Numbered from the stretch's first letter, positions 34,788-44,352 are shown. The stretch: DNA of 64,000 nt from Ventosimonas gracilis (GCF_001580025.1 NZ_LSZO01000166.1:36111-100110), one strand, 5' to 3'. Notes: a model not told the origin generated them from the letters alone. Numbers and translations: made by a program.

Positions 34788-35375
34788 ATTTAAATAAAAT
34801 TCATGCAGCCGCTTTACTTCGCTTTGCAGCCAAGCCTGATCTTTATCATTAACCAGTACATCATCGGCATGGCTTAAGCGCTCTTGACGGCTTAACTGGG
34901 CATTTAAAATCGCTTCAATCTGTTCGCGCGTATTGCCATCGCGCTGCATGCTGCGTTCAATTTGCAGATTTTTTGGCAGATCAATGACCAATACGCGCGA
35001 ACACATTAACCGCTGCCCCGATTCGATCAGCAGCGGTGAAACCAAAATGGCGTAAGGTGATTTTGCTGCGGCCAAATCCGCTTTTAGTTGTTTGCGGATA
35101 AGCGGATGCAGCAGTTCTTCCAGCCAGTTTCTTTGTGCAGGGTCTGCAAAAATCCGCTGGCGCAAGGCAGCGCGGTCAAGCTGCCCATCGGCCAACAAAA
35201 TATCCGCGCCAAACTGCTGAGCAATGGCGGCAAGCGCAGCGGTTCCCGGCTCAACCACTTGGCGCGCGGCAATGTCTGCATCCACACAGTCCACACCAAG
35301 CGCGGCAAAGCAACGCGCGGCGCTGCTTTTGCCGCTGCCAATGCCGCCGGTTAAGCCCAGTATCCAGTCGCTCAT
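34761..35375 (-). CDS. coaE: Dephospho-CoA kinase
   Basis: 204 residues. The P-loop [14 protein letters not shown] is at residues 7-20, followed by the CoaE pattern [22 protein letters not shown]; the lid region is near residue 120. It catalyses the last step of coenzyme A synthesis. It is the last gene of pilBCD-coaE and overlaps the pilD stop by one base. In Pseudomonas yacG follows; here the regulator gene overlaps instead, so yacG is missing at this position. Confidence 0.94.
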   Translation of the reverse strand: MSDWILGLTGGIGSGKSSAARCFAALGVDCVDADIAARQVVEPGTAALAAIAQQFGADILLADGQLDRAALRQRIFADPAQRNWLEELLHPLIRKQLKADLAAAKSPYAILVSPLLIESGQRLMCSRVLVIDLPKNLQIERSMQRDGNTREQIEAILNAQLSRQERLSHADDVLVNDKDQAWLQSEVKRLHEFYLNLTFTQKNQ

Positions 35376-36244
35376 CAGAAGGCAAAGAGTTTTAGATAAT
35401 GACTGCTGATTTGCTCACCAAACAGCAGGGCAAGCCAACCCGCCAACGCAAGATAAGGGCCAAAAGGCAAGGTTGTGTTGCTGTCTTGACCGCGCAGACG
35501 CAGAAAAATAATGCCCAGCACCGCGCCGGTCAAAGAAGACAGCAGCACGGTCATCGGCAGCACCTGCCAGCCGCCCCAAGCCCCCAGCATGGCAAGCAGT
35601 TTAAAGTCGCCATAGCCCATGCCCTCTTTACCGGTTATCAGTTTGAACAGCCAGTAAATCGACCACAGGCTGAGATAGCCCAAAGCGGCGCCCCAAAGCG
35701 CATCAGCGAGCGGCACAAACAGTCCTTGCGAATTCACCAGCAAGCCTAGCCAAAGCAGCGGCAGTACCAGCGCATCCGGCAGCAATTGGTGGTCTGCATC
35801 AATCAGGCTCATGGCGAGCAAACCCCAACTCAGCAGCAACATGGCGGCGGCCTGCCAATTAAGGCCAAAATGCCAGACCACCAGCGCCGAAATCAGCCCG
35901 GCAAACAGCTCCACCAGCGGATAGCGCAGGCTGATGGAGGTTTTACAGTTAGCGCATTTGCCACCCAGCATCAGGTAACTGAAGAGCGGGATATTTTCCC
36001 AGGAGCGGATGGCGTGCCCGCAGTGTGGACAGCGCGAGCGCGGCAGCATCAGATTAAAAGTGCTTTGTTGTGGTTCAGCAGGCAGTCCCAATACTTCACG
36101 CGCTTGCACTTGCCAATCACGCAGCAACATTTTTGGCAAGCGATAAACCACTACATTTAAAAAGCTGCCGACTATCATGCCAAGCAACAATGCCGAAATA
36201 ACCTGCATCGGGATATTTTCGGCCAGAAAAGCAACCGCCTGCAC
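35375..36244 (-). CDS. pilD: Type IV prepilin peptidase / N-methyltransferase
   Basis: 289 residues. The N-terminal methylase part has the zinc tetracysteine CPHCGH/CANCKT (about residues 72-100). The aspartyl protease aspartates are in [11 protein letters not shown] and GMGYGDFKL, both intact. About eight membrane helices. It cleaves and N-methylates prepilins and, often, type II secretion pseudopilins in the inner membrane. The start overlaps nothing; it begins one base after the pilC stop region. Confidence 0.94.
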   Translation of the reverse strand: MQAVAFLAENIPMQVISALLLGMIVGSFLNVVVYRLPKMLLRDWQVQAREVLGLPAEPQQSTFNLMLPRSRCPHCGHAIRSWENIPLFSYLMLGGKCANCKTSISLRYPLVELFAGLISALVVWHFGLNWQAAAMLLLSWGLLAMSLIDADHQLLPDALVLPLLWLGLLVNSQGLFVPLADALWGAALGYLSLWSIYWLFKLITGKEGMGYGDFKLLAMLGAWGGWQVLPMTVLLSSLTGAVLGIIFLRLRGQDSNTTLPFGPYLALAGWLALLFGEQISSHYLKLFAF

Positions 36245-37465
36245 TTAAACCACGCTGCCCAATTGGAAGATAGGAAGATACATGGCAATGATCAAACCGC
36301 CGACCAAAATACCAAGCACCACCATAATCATGGGTTCCATTAAAGCGGTCAGACTGTCCACCAGGTTATCAACCTCTTCTTCATAAATACCGGCGACTTT
36401 ATCCAGCATATAATCAAGCGAGCCGGACTCTTCACCAATAGCCGTCATTTGTATGGCCAGTGGCGGGAAAATATTCGCACTACGCATGGAAAAATTAAGC
36501 TGTGTACCGCTCGACACATCGGCTTTAATTTTTTGCGTGGCGTCACGAAATACCACATTACCGGTTGCGCCAGCGACTGAATCCAATGCATCCGTTAATG
36601 GCACACCGGCGGCAAAGGTGGTGGAAAGGGTACGCGCAAAACGCGCAACGGCCGACTTGTAAAGAATTTCGCCAATAACCGGTATTTTCAATACAAATCG
36701 ATCCAGCATATCTCGAAATTTTTCTGAGCGTTTTTTTGTTTCGCTGAATCCATAGCCAACACCGACTAAACACAACAGGATAATAAACCAGTCCTCCTGC
36801 AAACCTTCTGAAAGATGAACGACCATCATGGTAAAGGCGGGTAGTTCAGCGCCAAAGCCTTCAAATACCTCTTTAAATTGCGGCACTACTTTAATCAACA
36901 AAATAGCCGTTACTGCTACTGCGACGACCATAACCGCAATCGGGTAAACCATGGCTTTTTTAACTTTACTTTTTAGCGTTTCACTTTTTTCTTTATAACT
37001 GGCAACACGCTCAAGCAAGGTTTCCAATGCTCCCGATTGTTCGCCAGACTCAACCAGGTTGCAATAAAGGTCATCAAAATAAAGTGGCTGCTTGCGCAGC
37101 GCAAAAGCCAAGCTGTTACCAGCGGCAACATCTTGTTTAATGCCCTCAATCAGCACACGCATTCTTGGATTTTCTGAACCTTCAATCACTAAATCCAAAC
37201 TTTGCAGCATCGGTACACCCGCTTTCATCATGGTCGCCATTTGCCGGGTAAAGGTGGCAATATCCATGGGTGTTATTTTTTTGCCTGGCGCAAACAGTGA
37301 AGCCGCTTTTTTACGTACCTTTAGCGGCTTAATGCCTTGCTTTCGCAGTTGCGCGCGAATCAGATTGGGGTCTTGCCCATTCATTTCACCTTTGACCAGG
37401 GTGCCTTGGCGGTCTTTACCTTCCCACGCAAAAGTGACCGTTTTCAATGTTTTTGCAGCCATCAT
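36245..37465 (-). CDS. pilC: Type IV pilus inner-membrane platform protein
   Basis: 406 residues with two repeated T2SSF domains (about 70-195 and 275-400) and three membrane helices. Family motifs are FTRQMATMMKAGVPMLQSL and FARTLSTTFAAGVPLTDAL, one in each repeat, and the C-terminal LMEPMIMVVLGILVGGLIIAMY in part. It anchors the PilB motor to the membrane. It follows pilB after 82 bp. Confidence 0.94.
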   Translation of the reverse strand: MMAAKTLKTVTFAWEGKDRQGTLVKGEMNGQDPNLIRAQLRKQGIKPLKVRKKAASLFAPGKKITPMDIATFTRQMATMMKAGVPMLQSLDLVIEGSENPRMRVLIEGIKQDVAAGNSLAFALRKQPLYFDDLYCNLVESGEQSGALETLLERVASYKEKSETLKSKVKKAMVYPIAVMVVAVAVTAILLIKVVPQFKEVFEGFGAELPAFTMMVVHLSEGLQEDWFIILLCLVGVGYGFSETKKRSEKFRDMLDRFVLKIPVIGEILYKSAVARFARTLSTTFAAGVPLTDALDSVAGATGNVVFRDATQKIKADVSSGTQLNFSMRSANIFPPLAIQMTAIGEESGSLDYMLDKVAGIYEEEVDNLVDSLTALMEPMIMVVLGILVGGLIIAMYLPIFQLGSVV

Positions 37466-37547
37466 TTCTGCCCCGTTGAGCGAGCCTATTTAAAGGCGGG
37501 TGGACTATCAATAACCTTAAAAAGAACTTAAAGACTACTGCCAACCA

Positions 37548-39248
37548 TCAGTCTTTAGTGACCCGGTTGACTTCTTCCAAACTGGTTAATCCTTGCATAG
37601 CTTTGCGCAAACCCGAGGTACGCAGGTCATTAAAACCGTCTTGGCGCATTTGCGCGGCAATATCGATGGCATTGCCTTCATCCATAATAATGCGTTGCAG
37701 TGCGGGGGTATTTTTAACCACTTCATAAATACCGACACGCCCTTTGTAACCGCCATTGCAGTTTTCACAGCCAACCGGTGCATAGAGTTTGAACTGACCT
37801 ATTTTATCTTCTGGAAAACCCTCATGACGTAAGGTTTCATGCGGTACGTCAACGGTCTTTTTACAGTGCGAGCATAATCTTCGCGCCAGTCGTTGCGCAA
37901 TAATCAAGTTGACTGAAGTGGCAATATTAAAAGCCGCCACACCCATATTGCGCAAACGGGTCAAGGTTTCTGCGGCGCTGTTGGTATGCAAGGTGGACAT
38001 CACCATATGGCCGGTCTGTGCGGCTTTAATGGCGATTTCTGCGGTTTCCAGGTCACGGATTTCGCCGACCATGATAATGTCCGGGTCTTGCCGTAAAAAG
38101 GCGCGTAAGGCTTGCGCAAAATCCATCCCTTGTTTCGGATTGACGTTGACCTGGTTAATACCTTCCAAGTTAATTTCTACCGGGTCTTCGGCAGTGGAAA
38201 TATTAACGTCTGGGGTATTTAGAATATTAAGGCCAGTATAAAGCGAAACGGTTTTACCAGAACCGGTCGGGCCGGTCACCAAAATCATCCCTTGCGGTTG
38301 TTTTAATGCGGCCAGATACAGCGCTTTTTGCTCGTCTTCATAACCTAAGGCATCAATACCCATTTGTGCGCTGGAAGAATCCAATATACGCATAACCACT
38401 TTTTCACCCCAAAGGGTGGGACAGGTATTCACACGAAAATCGATGGATTTTTTATCGGTTACTTTCAGTTTGATGCGCCCATCTTGCGGTTTGCGGCGTT
38501 CGGAAATATCAAGCTCAGCCATCACTTTAAGACGGGCGGAAATACGCGGTGCCAATTGCACGGGTGGGCGGCTGACTTCATGCAAAACACCGTCGGTGCG
38601 AAAACGTACGCGGTAGTTTTTTTCATAAGGTTCAAAATGCAAATCGGAAGCGCCGCCTTTAATCGCATCAAGCAGCAGTTTATGGACAAAACGCACAACC
38701 GGTGCATCATCTGCTGTTTCATCGTCATTACCGGGTGCTGCTGCCGTATCCAGATTTTCCAGTGCGTCATCGGATAAATTGCCCAGTGGTGAACTGGTCG
38801 ATTCATAGAACTTATCAATGGCAGTACGCAGTTTGTCATCTTCAACCAATACCGGCTCAATATTAAGGCCGGTGCTGAATTGCAAATCAGAAAGTGCTTG
38901 ATGATTGACCGGGTCGGACAGGCCAATAAACAAAGTATTACCGCGTTTAAACAATGGCAATACTTGATGCTGCTGCGCCAGTTTTTCTTTAACAATATCT
39001 TTGGGCTGGCTGTCTTTATCGATACTGGTAATATCCATAAAGGCCATGCCAAACTGCTCGGCGGCCAATTCCATCAGCACGCGGCTACCGGCCAGCTTGT
39101 TCTGCACCAAGTAACTGATTAAAGGCAGTTTTTCTGCTTGTGCTTTAACGCTGGCGTCACGTACCAAGTTTTCCGCAAGCAGTCCGCTGCGCACTATTTG
39201 TCTGGCCAAACCGGAAAGCACGATGGTTGCAGCAGAAGAAGAACTCAT
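37548..39248 (-). CDS. pilB: Type IV pilus extension ATPase
   Basis: 566 residues, GspE/PilB family. The N-terminal MshEN domain is at about 30-150; the ATPase core has Walker A GPTGSGKTVSLYT, Asp box, and the Walker B-type IIMVGEIRDLETAEIA. A zinc tetracysteine (CSHCKK ... CENCNG) lies near residue 480. It powers pilus polymerisation. It is the first gene of pilBCD-coaE and is preceded by a sigma-54-type promoter. pilA, usually divergent from pilB in Pseudomonas, is not here. Confidence 0.95.
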   Translation of the reverse strand: MSSSSAATIVLSGLARQIVRSGLLAENLVRDASVKAQAEKLPLISYLVQNKLAGSRVLMELAAEQFGMAFMDITSIDKDSQPKDIVKEKLAQQHQVLPLFKRGNTLFIGLSDPVNHQALSDLQFSTGLNIEPVLVEDDKLRTAIDKFYESTSSPLGNLSDDALENLDTAAAPGNDDETADDAPVVRFVHKLLLDAIKGGASDLHFEPYEKNYRVRFRTDGVLHEVSRPPVQLAPRISARLKVMAELDISERRKPQDGRIKLKVTDKKSIDFRVNTCPTLWGEKVVMRILDSSSAQMGIDALGYEDEQKALYLAALKQPQGMILVTGPTGSGKTVSLYTGLNILNTPDVNISTAEDPVEINLEGINQVNVNPKQGMDFAQALRAFLRQDPDIIMVGEIRDLETAEIAIKAAQTGHMVMSTLHTNSAAETLTRLRNMGVAAFNIATSVNLIIAQRLARRLCSHCKKTVDVPHETLRHEGFPEDKIGQFKLYAPVGCENCNGGYKGRVGIYEVVKNTPALQRIIMDEGNAIDIAAQMRQDGFNDLRTSGLRKAMQGLTSLEEVNRVTKD

Positions 39249-39365
39249 AAAAGACCTCAGCGATAAATGCGGCTCTTTATAACCTACCCGCGCATAATTT
39301 GCCTAGCAAATAGAAAATTTTGCATGACATGGCGCAAGGCCAAAGCCTACCTGTACCTTTCGTCA

Positions 39366-39382
39366 TTGCAGCTTGTATGCCA
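39366..39382 (-). promoter_or_regulatory. Sigma-54 (RpoN) -24/-12 promoter for pilBCD
   Basis: On the minus strand TGGCATACAAGCTGCAA has GG and GC exactly 10 bases apart and matches TGGCAc-N5-tTGCA in all key positions except the T of TTGC. It is 118 bp before the pilB start. rpoN itself is at 46362-47831. Pilus genes are RpoN/PilR-controlled in Pseudomonas. Confidence 0.6.
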
Positions 39383-39423
39383 AACTCTGCGCCTTTCTGC
39401 CACTGCCTGCCCGTCTTATTCCT

Positions 39424-40224
39424 ATGCCCTATTTGCTGCCGAGTGTGATTGCTGCTGCTTTTTATATTTCGGCCACGGTTTACCAATCGCGACGTTTTGC
39501 GCGGCGCTTGGTGCCGGATTTACGCCTGTTGCTACTGCTTGCCCTTCCCGCATTGGCGTTGCACGCGCTAGCGCTTGCTATGCAGTTGCTGGCTCCGGCT
39601 GCTTTTTCGCTTAATTTTTTCCACGCCGCCAGTTTGATTACTGCGGCGGTCATTGCGCTGATTTTGCTTTCACTTATCCGTTTGCCGGTGGAAAACTTGC
39701 TGCTGTTGTTGTTTCCGCTGGGTGCTTTGACCGTGCTTTTGGCGCAGTTTGCGCCGCTTGGCACGCAGGCCGAAATTGCGCCCGCGCCGGGGATGGTCTC
39801 GCATATTTTGCTGTCCATCCTCGCTTATGGGCTTTTAACCATTGCCATGTTGCAGTCACTTTTGCTGCTGTTTCAGGATCATCAGTTAAAGCACAAGCAT
39901 CCCTCTGGCCTTATCCAAAATTTTCCACCGCTGCAAACGATGGAGAGCCTGTTATTTGGCTTTCTTTGGGCAGGTTGGCTGCTGCTTTCGCTGTCGCTGC
40001 TGTCCGGCTGGCTGTTTTTGGAGGATTTATTCGCGCAGCATCTGGCGCATAAAACCCTGCTCTCTTGTCTGGCCTGGGTGCTGTTTGCGGTGCTGCTCTG
40101 GGGACGGCACCAGCGCGGCTGGCGCGGCTTTCGCGCCATTCGCTGGACGTTATCGGGCTTTTGTCTGCTGATGCTGGCTTATTTTGGCAGCAAGCTGGTG
40201 CGTGAATTTATTCTGCACGTTTAG
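39424..40224 (+). CDS. CcsA/YpjD-type cytochrome c assembly-like membrane protein
   Basis: 266 residues from ATG 39424, which gives the relatives' start MPYLLPSVIAAAFYI; the frame is open 51 bp farther upstream. There are eight predicted hydrophobic helices. The block SHILLSILAYGLLTIAMLQ belongs to the CcsA/CcmC/YpjD family, members of which handle heme or have unknown function near ffh; the tryptophan-rich WWD signature is absent, so direct heme delivery is uncertain. Its stop TAG is made of the target TA plus the first G of the adjoining MITE; before that insertion it would have been TAA. Confidence 0.8.
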   Translation: MPYLLPSVIAAAFYISATVYQSRRFARRLVPDLRLLLLLALPALALHALALAMQLLAPAAFSLNFFHAASLITAAVIALILLSLIRLPVENLLLLLFPLGALTVLLAQFAPLGTQAEIAPAPGMVSHILLSILAYGLLTIAMLQSLLLLFQDHQLKHKHPSGLIQNFPPLQTMESLLFGFLWAGWLLLSLSLLSGWLFLEDLFAQHLAHKTLLSCLAWVLFAVLLWGRHQRGWRGFRAIRWTLSGFCLLMLAYFGSKLVREFILHV

Positions 40225-40490
40225 GGTCTGCTCCCGCTTCAAACGTGGCCGCGACGGAGCCAGATTTTGTGCGCAGCAAGGCGCGAGGAGAGAAATTTGC
40301 TTATGCAAATGAACGACGAGCAACACAGCGGCGCACAAAATCTGGCCCGTCCCTTCGGGCTGCGCTCAAAATCTCGCCATACGTTGTTGCAGCACTTGCC
40401 AAGGTTGTACACATTGGCTGCATGCTGCGCCTAGTCTGGCGAAATTTTGAGCAGCGGCGCGGCTCGCGTTTGAAGCGGGAACAGACCCTA
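40222..40490. repeat. 265-bp palindromic MITE (TA target, TIR GGGTCTG...)
   Basis: The body is 40224-40488, flanked by TA on each side. Terminal inverted repeats are GGGTCTGCTCCCGCTTCAAA on the left and, inverted, GGGTCTGTTCCCGCTTCAAA on the right. Two large internal hairpins are present: arms 40259-40274/40331-40346 and 40361-40376/40437-40452. No coding frame. A second copy in the opposite orientation begins at 63855 and differs at about 8 of the 146 bases visible. TA duplication suggests mobilisation by an IS630/Tc1-like transposase, not present here. Confidence 0.85.
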
Positions 40491-41006
40491 ATAGATTTGC
40501 ATCTCCCTCGCATAACGCTTGGCATTTTCTACGTAATGCAGGGCGCTTAACTCTAAAAAGCGCCTCTCATCATCGGTCACTTGCCGAACAACGCGCCCGG
40601 GTGCCCCCATCACTAAAGAACCATCAGGAATGGTTTTACCTTCGGTAATCAGTGCGTTAGCGCCAATAATGCAGTAATTGCCGATACTCGCACCGTTTAA
40701 GATAACTGCATTGATGCCAACCAGTGAGTAATCGCCCACTGTGCAACTGTGCAGCGTGGCGTTGTGCCCTACGGTCACGCCTTTGCCCAAGGTGAGCGGC
40801 AAACCCATATCGGTGTGCATCACCGTGCCATCTTGCACATTGCTGTCTTGCCCGATGCCAATCAGTTCGTTATCGCCGCGCAGCACCGCACCAAACCAGA
40901 CGCTCGCGCCTTTTTCCAGCTTCACTTTGCCGATGACCGCCGCATCGGGCGCTATCCAGCTTTGCGGATGAATATCCGGGCGACTATCGGCTAAACGGTA
41001 TTTCAC
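40488..41006 (-). CDS. Gamma-carbonic anhydrase family protein
   Basis: 172 residues from GTG 41006 ([14 protein letters not shown]), chosen because AAGGG lies about 8 bases upstream and relatives start here. It is a left-handed beta-helix of hexapeptide repeats ([41 protein letters not shown] in pieces). The zinc histidines are visible in MHTDMG and [10 protein letters not shown]. Whether it is an active carbonic anhydrase (YrdA/PaaY group) is unknown. Its stop TAG, like that of the convergent gene, is formed at the edge of the MITE; originally it would have been TAA. Confidence 0.88.
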   Translation of the reverse strand: MKYRLADSRPDIHPQSWIAPDAAVIGKVKLEKGASVWFGAVLRGDNELIGIGQDSNVQDGTVMHTDMGLPLTLGKGVTVGHNATLHSCTVGDYSLVGINAVILNGASIGNYCIIGANALITEGKTIPDGSLVMGAPGRVVRQVTDDERRFLELSALHYVENAKRYAREMQIY

Positions 41007-41102
41007 GGTTTTTCCCTTGTTTTGCAGTGGAAGGCTGTACATAGTAATGCAAACGGTCTTTTTACCAGCAGACTGCCATGTCCATTTATCCTTAAGGTTG
41101 AT

Positions 41103-41972
41103 ATGCCCCCGCTACGCGCCTTGTTTGCCATTCATCTGGCCGCCTTTTTGCTTGGACTGGTGGGCCTGTTTGGTGCGCTGTCCGAGGCCACGCCACTTTT
41201 AATTACCTTTGGCCGCGCCCTGTTTGCCTTTATTTGCTTGTGGCTGTTTAGCCACTTTCGCGGCAAACCATCGACTGCCTTAAGCAAGCGTCAGCACGGC
41301 TTTTTGCTGCTCTGTGGATTGCTGCTTGCGCTGCATTGGGCACTGTTTTTTTACGCGGTCAGTATTGGTGGTGTCGCCATTGCCGGTTTGGGTTTTGCCG
41401 CTTTTCCGGCATTCGCCCTGCTGCTCGAAAGTCTGCTGCTGCGAAGGCGCCCCGGTCCGCTGCAATGGCTCGCGCTACTGTTGGTATCGGTCGGCATGCT
41501 ACTGGTTGCACCGGACTTTAGCCTGACCAATAGCAGCAATATTGGGCTGTTTTGGGCCGCCTTATCGGCGCTATTGTTTGCCGTACTGTCACTGCTTATG
41601 CGCTTTAACCTTGAACAGATTGAGCCTTACCGAACCACCTTATCGATGACGCTGGTCACTTGGCTTTGCCTGTTGCCCTTTGCCGCACCTTTATTGCCCA
41701 CGCTTAAGGCCATGAATTGGTTGTGGCTGGCGGTACTGGGGCTGCTTTGTACGGCGTTCGCGCACAGTTTGATTGCTTCCAGCCTGAAGCGGATCAGCGC
41801 CAGCAGTGTTTCGGTCATTCTTGCGCTGGAAGCGGTTTACGCTATCGCCGCCGCTTGGATTTTCCTGCATGAGCAGCCCAGCCTCTCCATGTTGGCAGGT
41901 GGCTCGCTGATTATCAGCGCCAGCGTGCTTATCTCGCGCGCAGGCGGCACTCAAAAACGGCGAAATTCCTGA
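41103..41972 (+). CDS. EamA/DMT-superfamily transporter
   Basis: 289 residues from ATG 41103, ten membrane helices in two EamA repeats (about 5-140 and 150-285). The second repeat contains [25 protein letters not shown] in part, the usual EamA signature. Substrate unknown; relatives export amino acids or metabolites across the inner membrane. An upstream in-frame start at 41022 would add a non-hydrophobic leader. SD TTAAGG is about 6 bases upstream. The 3' end overlaps the lipoprotein gene by 22 bp tail to tail. Confidence 0.85.
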   Translation: MPPLRALFAIHLAAFLLGLVGLFGALSEATPLLITFGRALFAFICLWLFSHFRGKPSTALSKRQHGFLLLCGLLLALHWALFFYAVSIGGVAIAGLGFAAFPAFALLLESLLLRRRPGPLQWLALLLVSVGMLLVAPDFSLTNSSNIGLFWAALSALLFAVLSLLMRFNLEQIEPYRTTLSMTLVTWLCLLPFAAPLLPTLKAMNWLWLAVLGLLCTAFAHSLIASSLKRISASSVSVILALEAVYAIAAAWIFLHEQPSLSMLAGGSLIISASVLISRAGGTQKRRNS

Positions 41973-42400
41973 TGACAGGCTTTGCAGGCAAGTTCCACGC
42001 GCTGCATGGGAGCGCTTAGCGCTTCTTTGGATAGCGGCTTTTGCGCACTCGCTTGCTGCAATTGATCGGCGGCCATTTCCAGTGTCCGTGCCAGCTCAGC
42101 AAAACGGGCTTGCTGCTGCCAGACCGCTTGCCGTGCATTGCTGCTTTTTTCTTGGCTTTCGGGCGGCGGGAAGTGTTGCCAAGGAGCCCCGGATAACTCC
42201 GCTAGATGGCTCGCGCCATGGGCAAATTCCATCTCATTAAAGGTAAGGCGCCCACGCAGCATGCCAGAAAGCTTTTCGCTTTCTTTTAACATCTGTTTAA
42301 ACAACGCCTTGCGCAGTGCGGACGGGGAGTTGGGGTCTTCTTGACCACAGCCTGCAGCCAAACCAGCAAGCAGCAGTAACAGCAAGATTTTGTTCATCAT
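41951..42400 (-). CDS. Cytochrome c'-like lipoprotein
   Basis: 149 residues. Residues 1-18 are a lipoprotein signal peptide with lipobox LAAGC. The mature part is a predicted four-helix protein ending in [11 protein letters not shown], a CxxCH heme site with following Arg exactly where cytochromes c' and c556 carry it. So it is probably a membrane-anchored periplasmic heme protein. The physiological role is unknown; relatives bind NO or transfer electrons. It is divergent from fagA across a Fur box and convergent with the transporter. Confidence 0.75.
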   Translation of the reverse strand: MMNKILLLLLLAGLAAGCGQEDPNSPSALRKALFKQMLKESEKLSGMLRGRLTFNEMEFAHGASHLAELSGAPWQHFPPPESQEKSSNARQAVWQQQARFAELARTLEMAADQLQQASAQKPLSKEALSAPMQRVELACKACHQEFRRF

Positions 42401-42458
42401 TCATCGGCTAAGCAAAAAATACAGTATGCCCGTCCGGCTGGCGCAACCCAAATCGGGC

Positions 42459-42496
42459 TTGCAATAGGATCAATTATTTATAGATAATAATTATCA
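42459..42496 (+). promoter_or_regulatory. Fur-controlled promoter of fagA-fumC
   Basis: A 15-base palindrome AGATAATAATTATCA at 42482-42496 matches the 7-1-7 Fur motif TGATAATNATTATCA except for its first base. It contains a -10-like GATAAT (42483-42488) placed 18 bases after TTGCAA (42459-42464), so Fur bound there would block RNA polymerase. It is 37 bp before the fagA start. Confidence 0.75.
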
Positions 42497-42532
42497 ATAG
42501 AATTTAAGAGGCGGTGCGATTGCCGACTTACT

Positions 42533-42949
42533 ATGAGCAAGCCTTGGAAAATCCTGCTGCATTGGCTCAGCCAACAGCGCCCGGATGCGCTGGAACATTG
42601 GCATTGGCTGAAAAGCAAAATCCGCTGCGCTTTGGATGTGGACGACTGCGGCTTGATTAGCCGCTTTATGGCCGAAGGTGCCCGTCTCGTACGCCAGGGC
42701 AGGTTATCTAACTGGTACGCCGCCAGCATCAGTTTTCGCCTGCTGATCGATACCGCGCACGACCCTGCACTGCCTTGGCATTGGCGCTGCCTGTGTCTTG
42801 ATTATGCCTTTGCCCCGCTCGCCACGCTGACTGCCGGGGCGCAAACGGCAGAGGAGCAGCAGCAAATCGACTGTTTTACTTGGCAACTGTCCAAACCATT
42901 GGCTCCTTCCCTGCCCTATTTGGCGCTTTTGAGTAAAGACCATGACTAA
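42533..42949 (+). CDS. fagA: Fur-associated protein FagA
   Basis: 138 residues. The sequence is soluble and tryptophan-rich (EHWHWLKSKIRCALD, PALPWHWRCLCLDYAF), and resembles the FagA proteins of Pseudomonas as I recall them. No known domain or biochemical function. It is the first gene after a Fur box and overlaps fumC by 8 bp, the same arrangement as in P. aeruginosa fagA-fumC. The annotation rests on context plus the conserved LPWHWRxLCLD block. Confidence 0.8.
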   Translation: MSKPWKILLHWLSQQRPDALEHWHWLKSKIRCALDVDDCGLISRFMAEGARLVRQGRLSNWYAASISFRLLIDTAHDPALPWHWRCLCLDYAFAPLATLTAGAQTAEEQQQIDCFTWQLSKPLAPSLPYLALLSKDHD

Positions 42950-44321
42950 AACCCGTATTGAACGCGACAGCATGGGCGAATTAGCGGTGCCCGCTGATGC
43001 CCGCTATGGCGCACAAACCGGGCGCGCGCTGCTGAATTTCCCCATCAGCGGGCAGCGCATGCCGCTTGCCTTTATTCGTGCGCTGATACTCGCCAAAAGC
43101 GCCGCCGCCCGCAGCAATATCCAGTTGGGGCAAATTAAAGCGGAAGTAGGCGAGGCGATTATCAAGACTTGTGATGAATTACTGGCAGGCGACGACCTTA
43201 TCCGCCATTTCCCGCTGGATGTGTTTCAAACCGGTTCCGGCACCAGTACCAATATGAACGCCAACGAGGTGATTGCCCATCGCGCCAGCGAACTCTTGGG
43301 CGAGCCGGTCAGCGCCAATGACCATGTGAATTGCGGGCAGAGCAGTAATGATGTGATTCCATCGTGCATTCATATCAGCGCGGTGCTGGAACTTTCCAAG
43401 GCGTTATTGCCGGCTTTTGAGCATCTTGTGCAGGTACTTTCGGAAAAGTCACAACAGGTTAAGCCCTACGTTAAAACCGGTCGTACCCATCTGATGGACG
43501 CCATGCCGGTGCGGCTAAGCCAAGTGCTGGACGGCTGGGCGGCGCAAATCAACGCCAATATCGCGAACCTTTTGGCACTTTTACCCAGTCTTTTGCAATT
43601 GGCTCAAGGCGGCACGGCGGTTGGCACCGGCATTAATGCGCATGCACAGTTTGCGAGGGTTTTCTGCGCAGAACTTAACGCATTAACCGGCCAGTCTTTT
43701 GCCAGGGGTGAGAATTTCTTTGCCTTGATTGGCTCGCAAGATACGGCTGTGGCACTGTCTGGTTTGTTAAAAACCAGTGCCGTTAGCCTGATGAAAATCG
43801 CCAATGATTTGCGCTGGATGAACTCAGGACCTCTGGCCGGATTGGCGGAAATTGAACTGCCCGCTTTGCAGCCTGGCTCATCGATTATGCCCGGAAAAGT
43901 TAATCCAGTGATTCCAGAAGCGGTAGCGATGGTTTGCGCCCAAGTGATTGGCAACGACGCGGCGATTACCGTCGGCGGGCAGTCTGGTAATTTTGAGCTG
44001 AATGCCATGCTGCCGCTGATCGCCCGTAATGTGCTGGAAAGCATCCAGTTACTTTCAAGCAGCAGCCGCTTGCTGGCCGATAAGGCAATTGCCGGATTTA
44101 GTGTGAATGAAGCCAGACTGCGCGAGGCGTTGTCACGCAATCCGATTTTGGTGACGGCGCTTAATCCCAGAATCGGCTATCTAAAAGCCGCGGAAATCGC
44201 CAAACAGGCTTACCGCGAAGCCCGTCCGATTATTGAAGTGGCATTGGAGCAAACGGATTTGCAGCGCTCGGAATTAGAGCATCTGCTTGACCCGAACAAA
44301 TTAACCGAAGGCGGCTTGTAG
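42942..44321 (+). CDS. fumC: Fumarate hydratase, class II (iron-independent)
   Basis: 459 residues. The fumarase/aspartase signature GSSIMPGKVNPVIPE is present, with the substrate region SGTSTNMNANEVIAHRA in part and the His/Ser pair region TGRTHLMDAMPV. It interconverts fumarate and malate without an Fe-S cluster. Control by Fur through fagA makes it the fumarase for iron starvation. In P. aeruginosa the operon continues to sodM; no superoxide dismutase follows here, since the next genes are the PTS-Ntr cluster on the other strand. Confidence 0.95.
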   Translation: MTKTRIERDSMGELAVPADARYGAQTGRALLNFPISGQRMPLAFIRALILAKSAAARSNIQLGQIKAEVGEAIIKTCDELLAGDDLIRHFPLDVFQTGSGTSTNMNANEVIAHRASELLGEPVSANDHVNCGQSSNDVIPSCIHISAVLELSKALLPAFEHLVQVLSEKSQQVKPYVKTGRTHLMDAMPVRLSQVLDGWAAQINANIANLLALLPSLLQLAQGGTAVGTGINAHAQFARVFCAELNALTGQSFARGENFFALIGSQDTAVALSGLLKTSAVSLMKIANDLRWMNSGPLAGLAEIELPALQPGSSIMPGKVNPVIPEAVAMVCAQVIGNDAAITVGGQSGNFELNAMLPLIARNVLESIQLLSSSSRLLADKAIAGFSVNEARLREALSRNPILVTALNPRIGYLKAAEIAKQAYREARPIIEVALEQTDLQRSELEHLLDPNKLTEGGL

Positions 44322-44352
44322 ATTTTTCCTCGCCCGCAGGCGAAAGAGGGGC

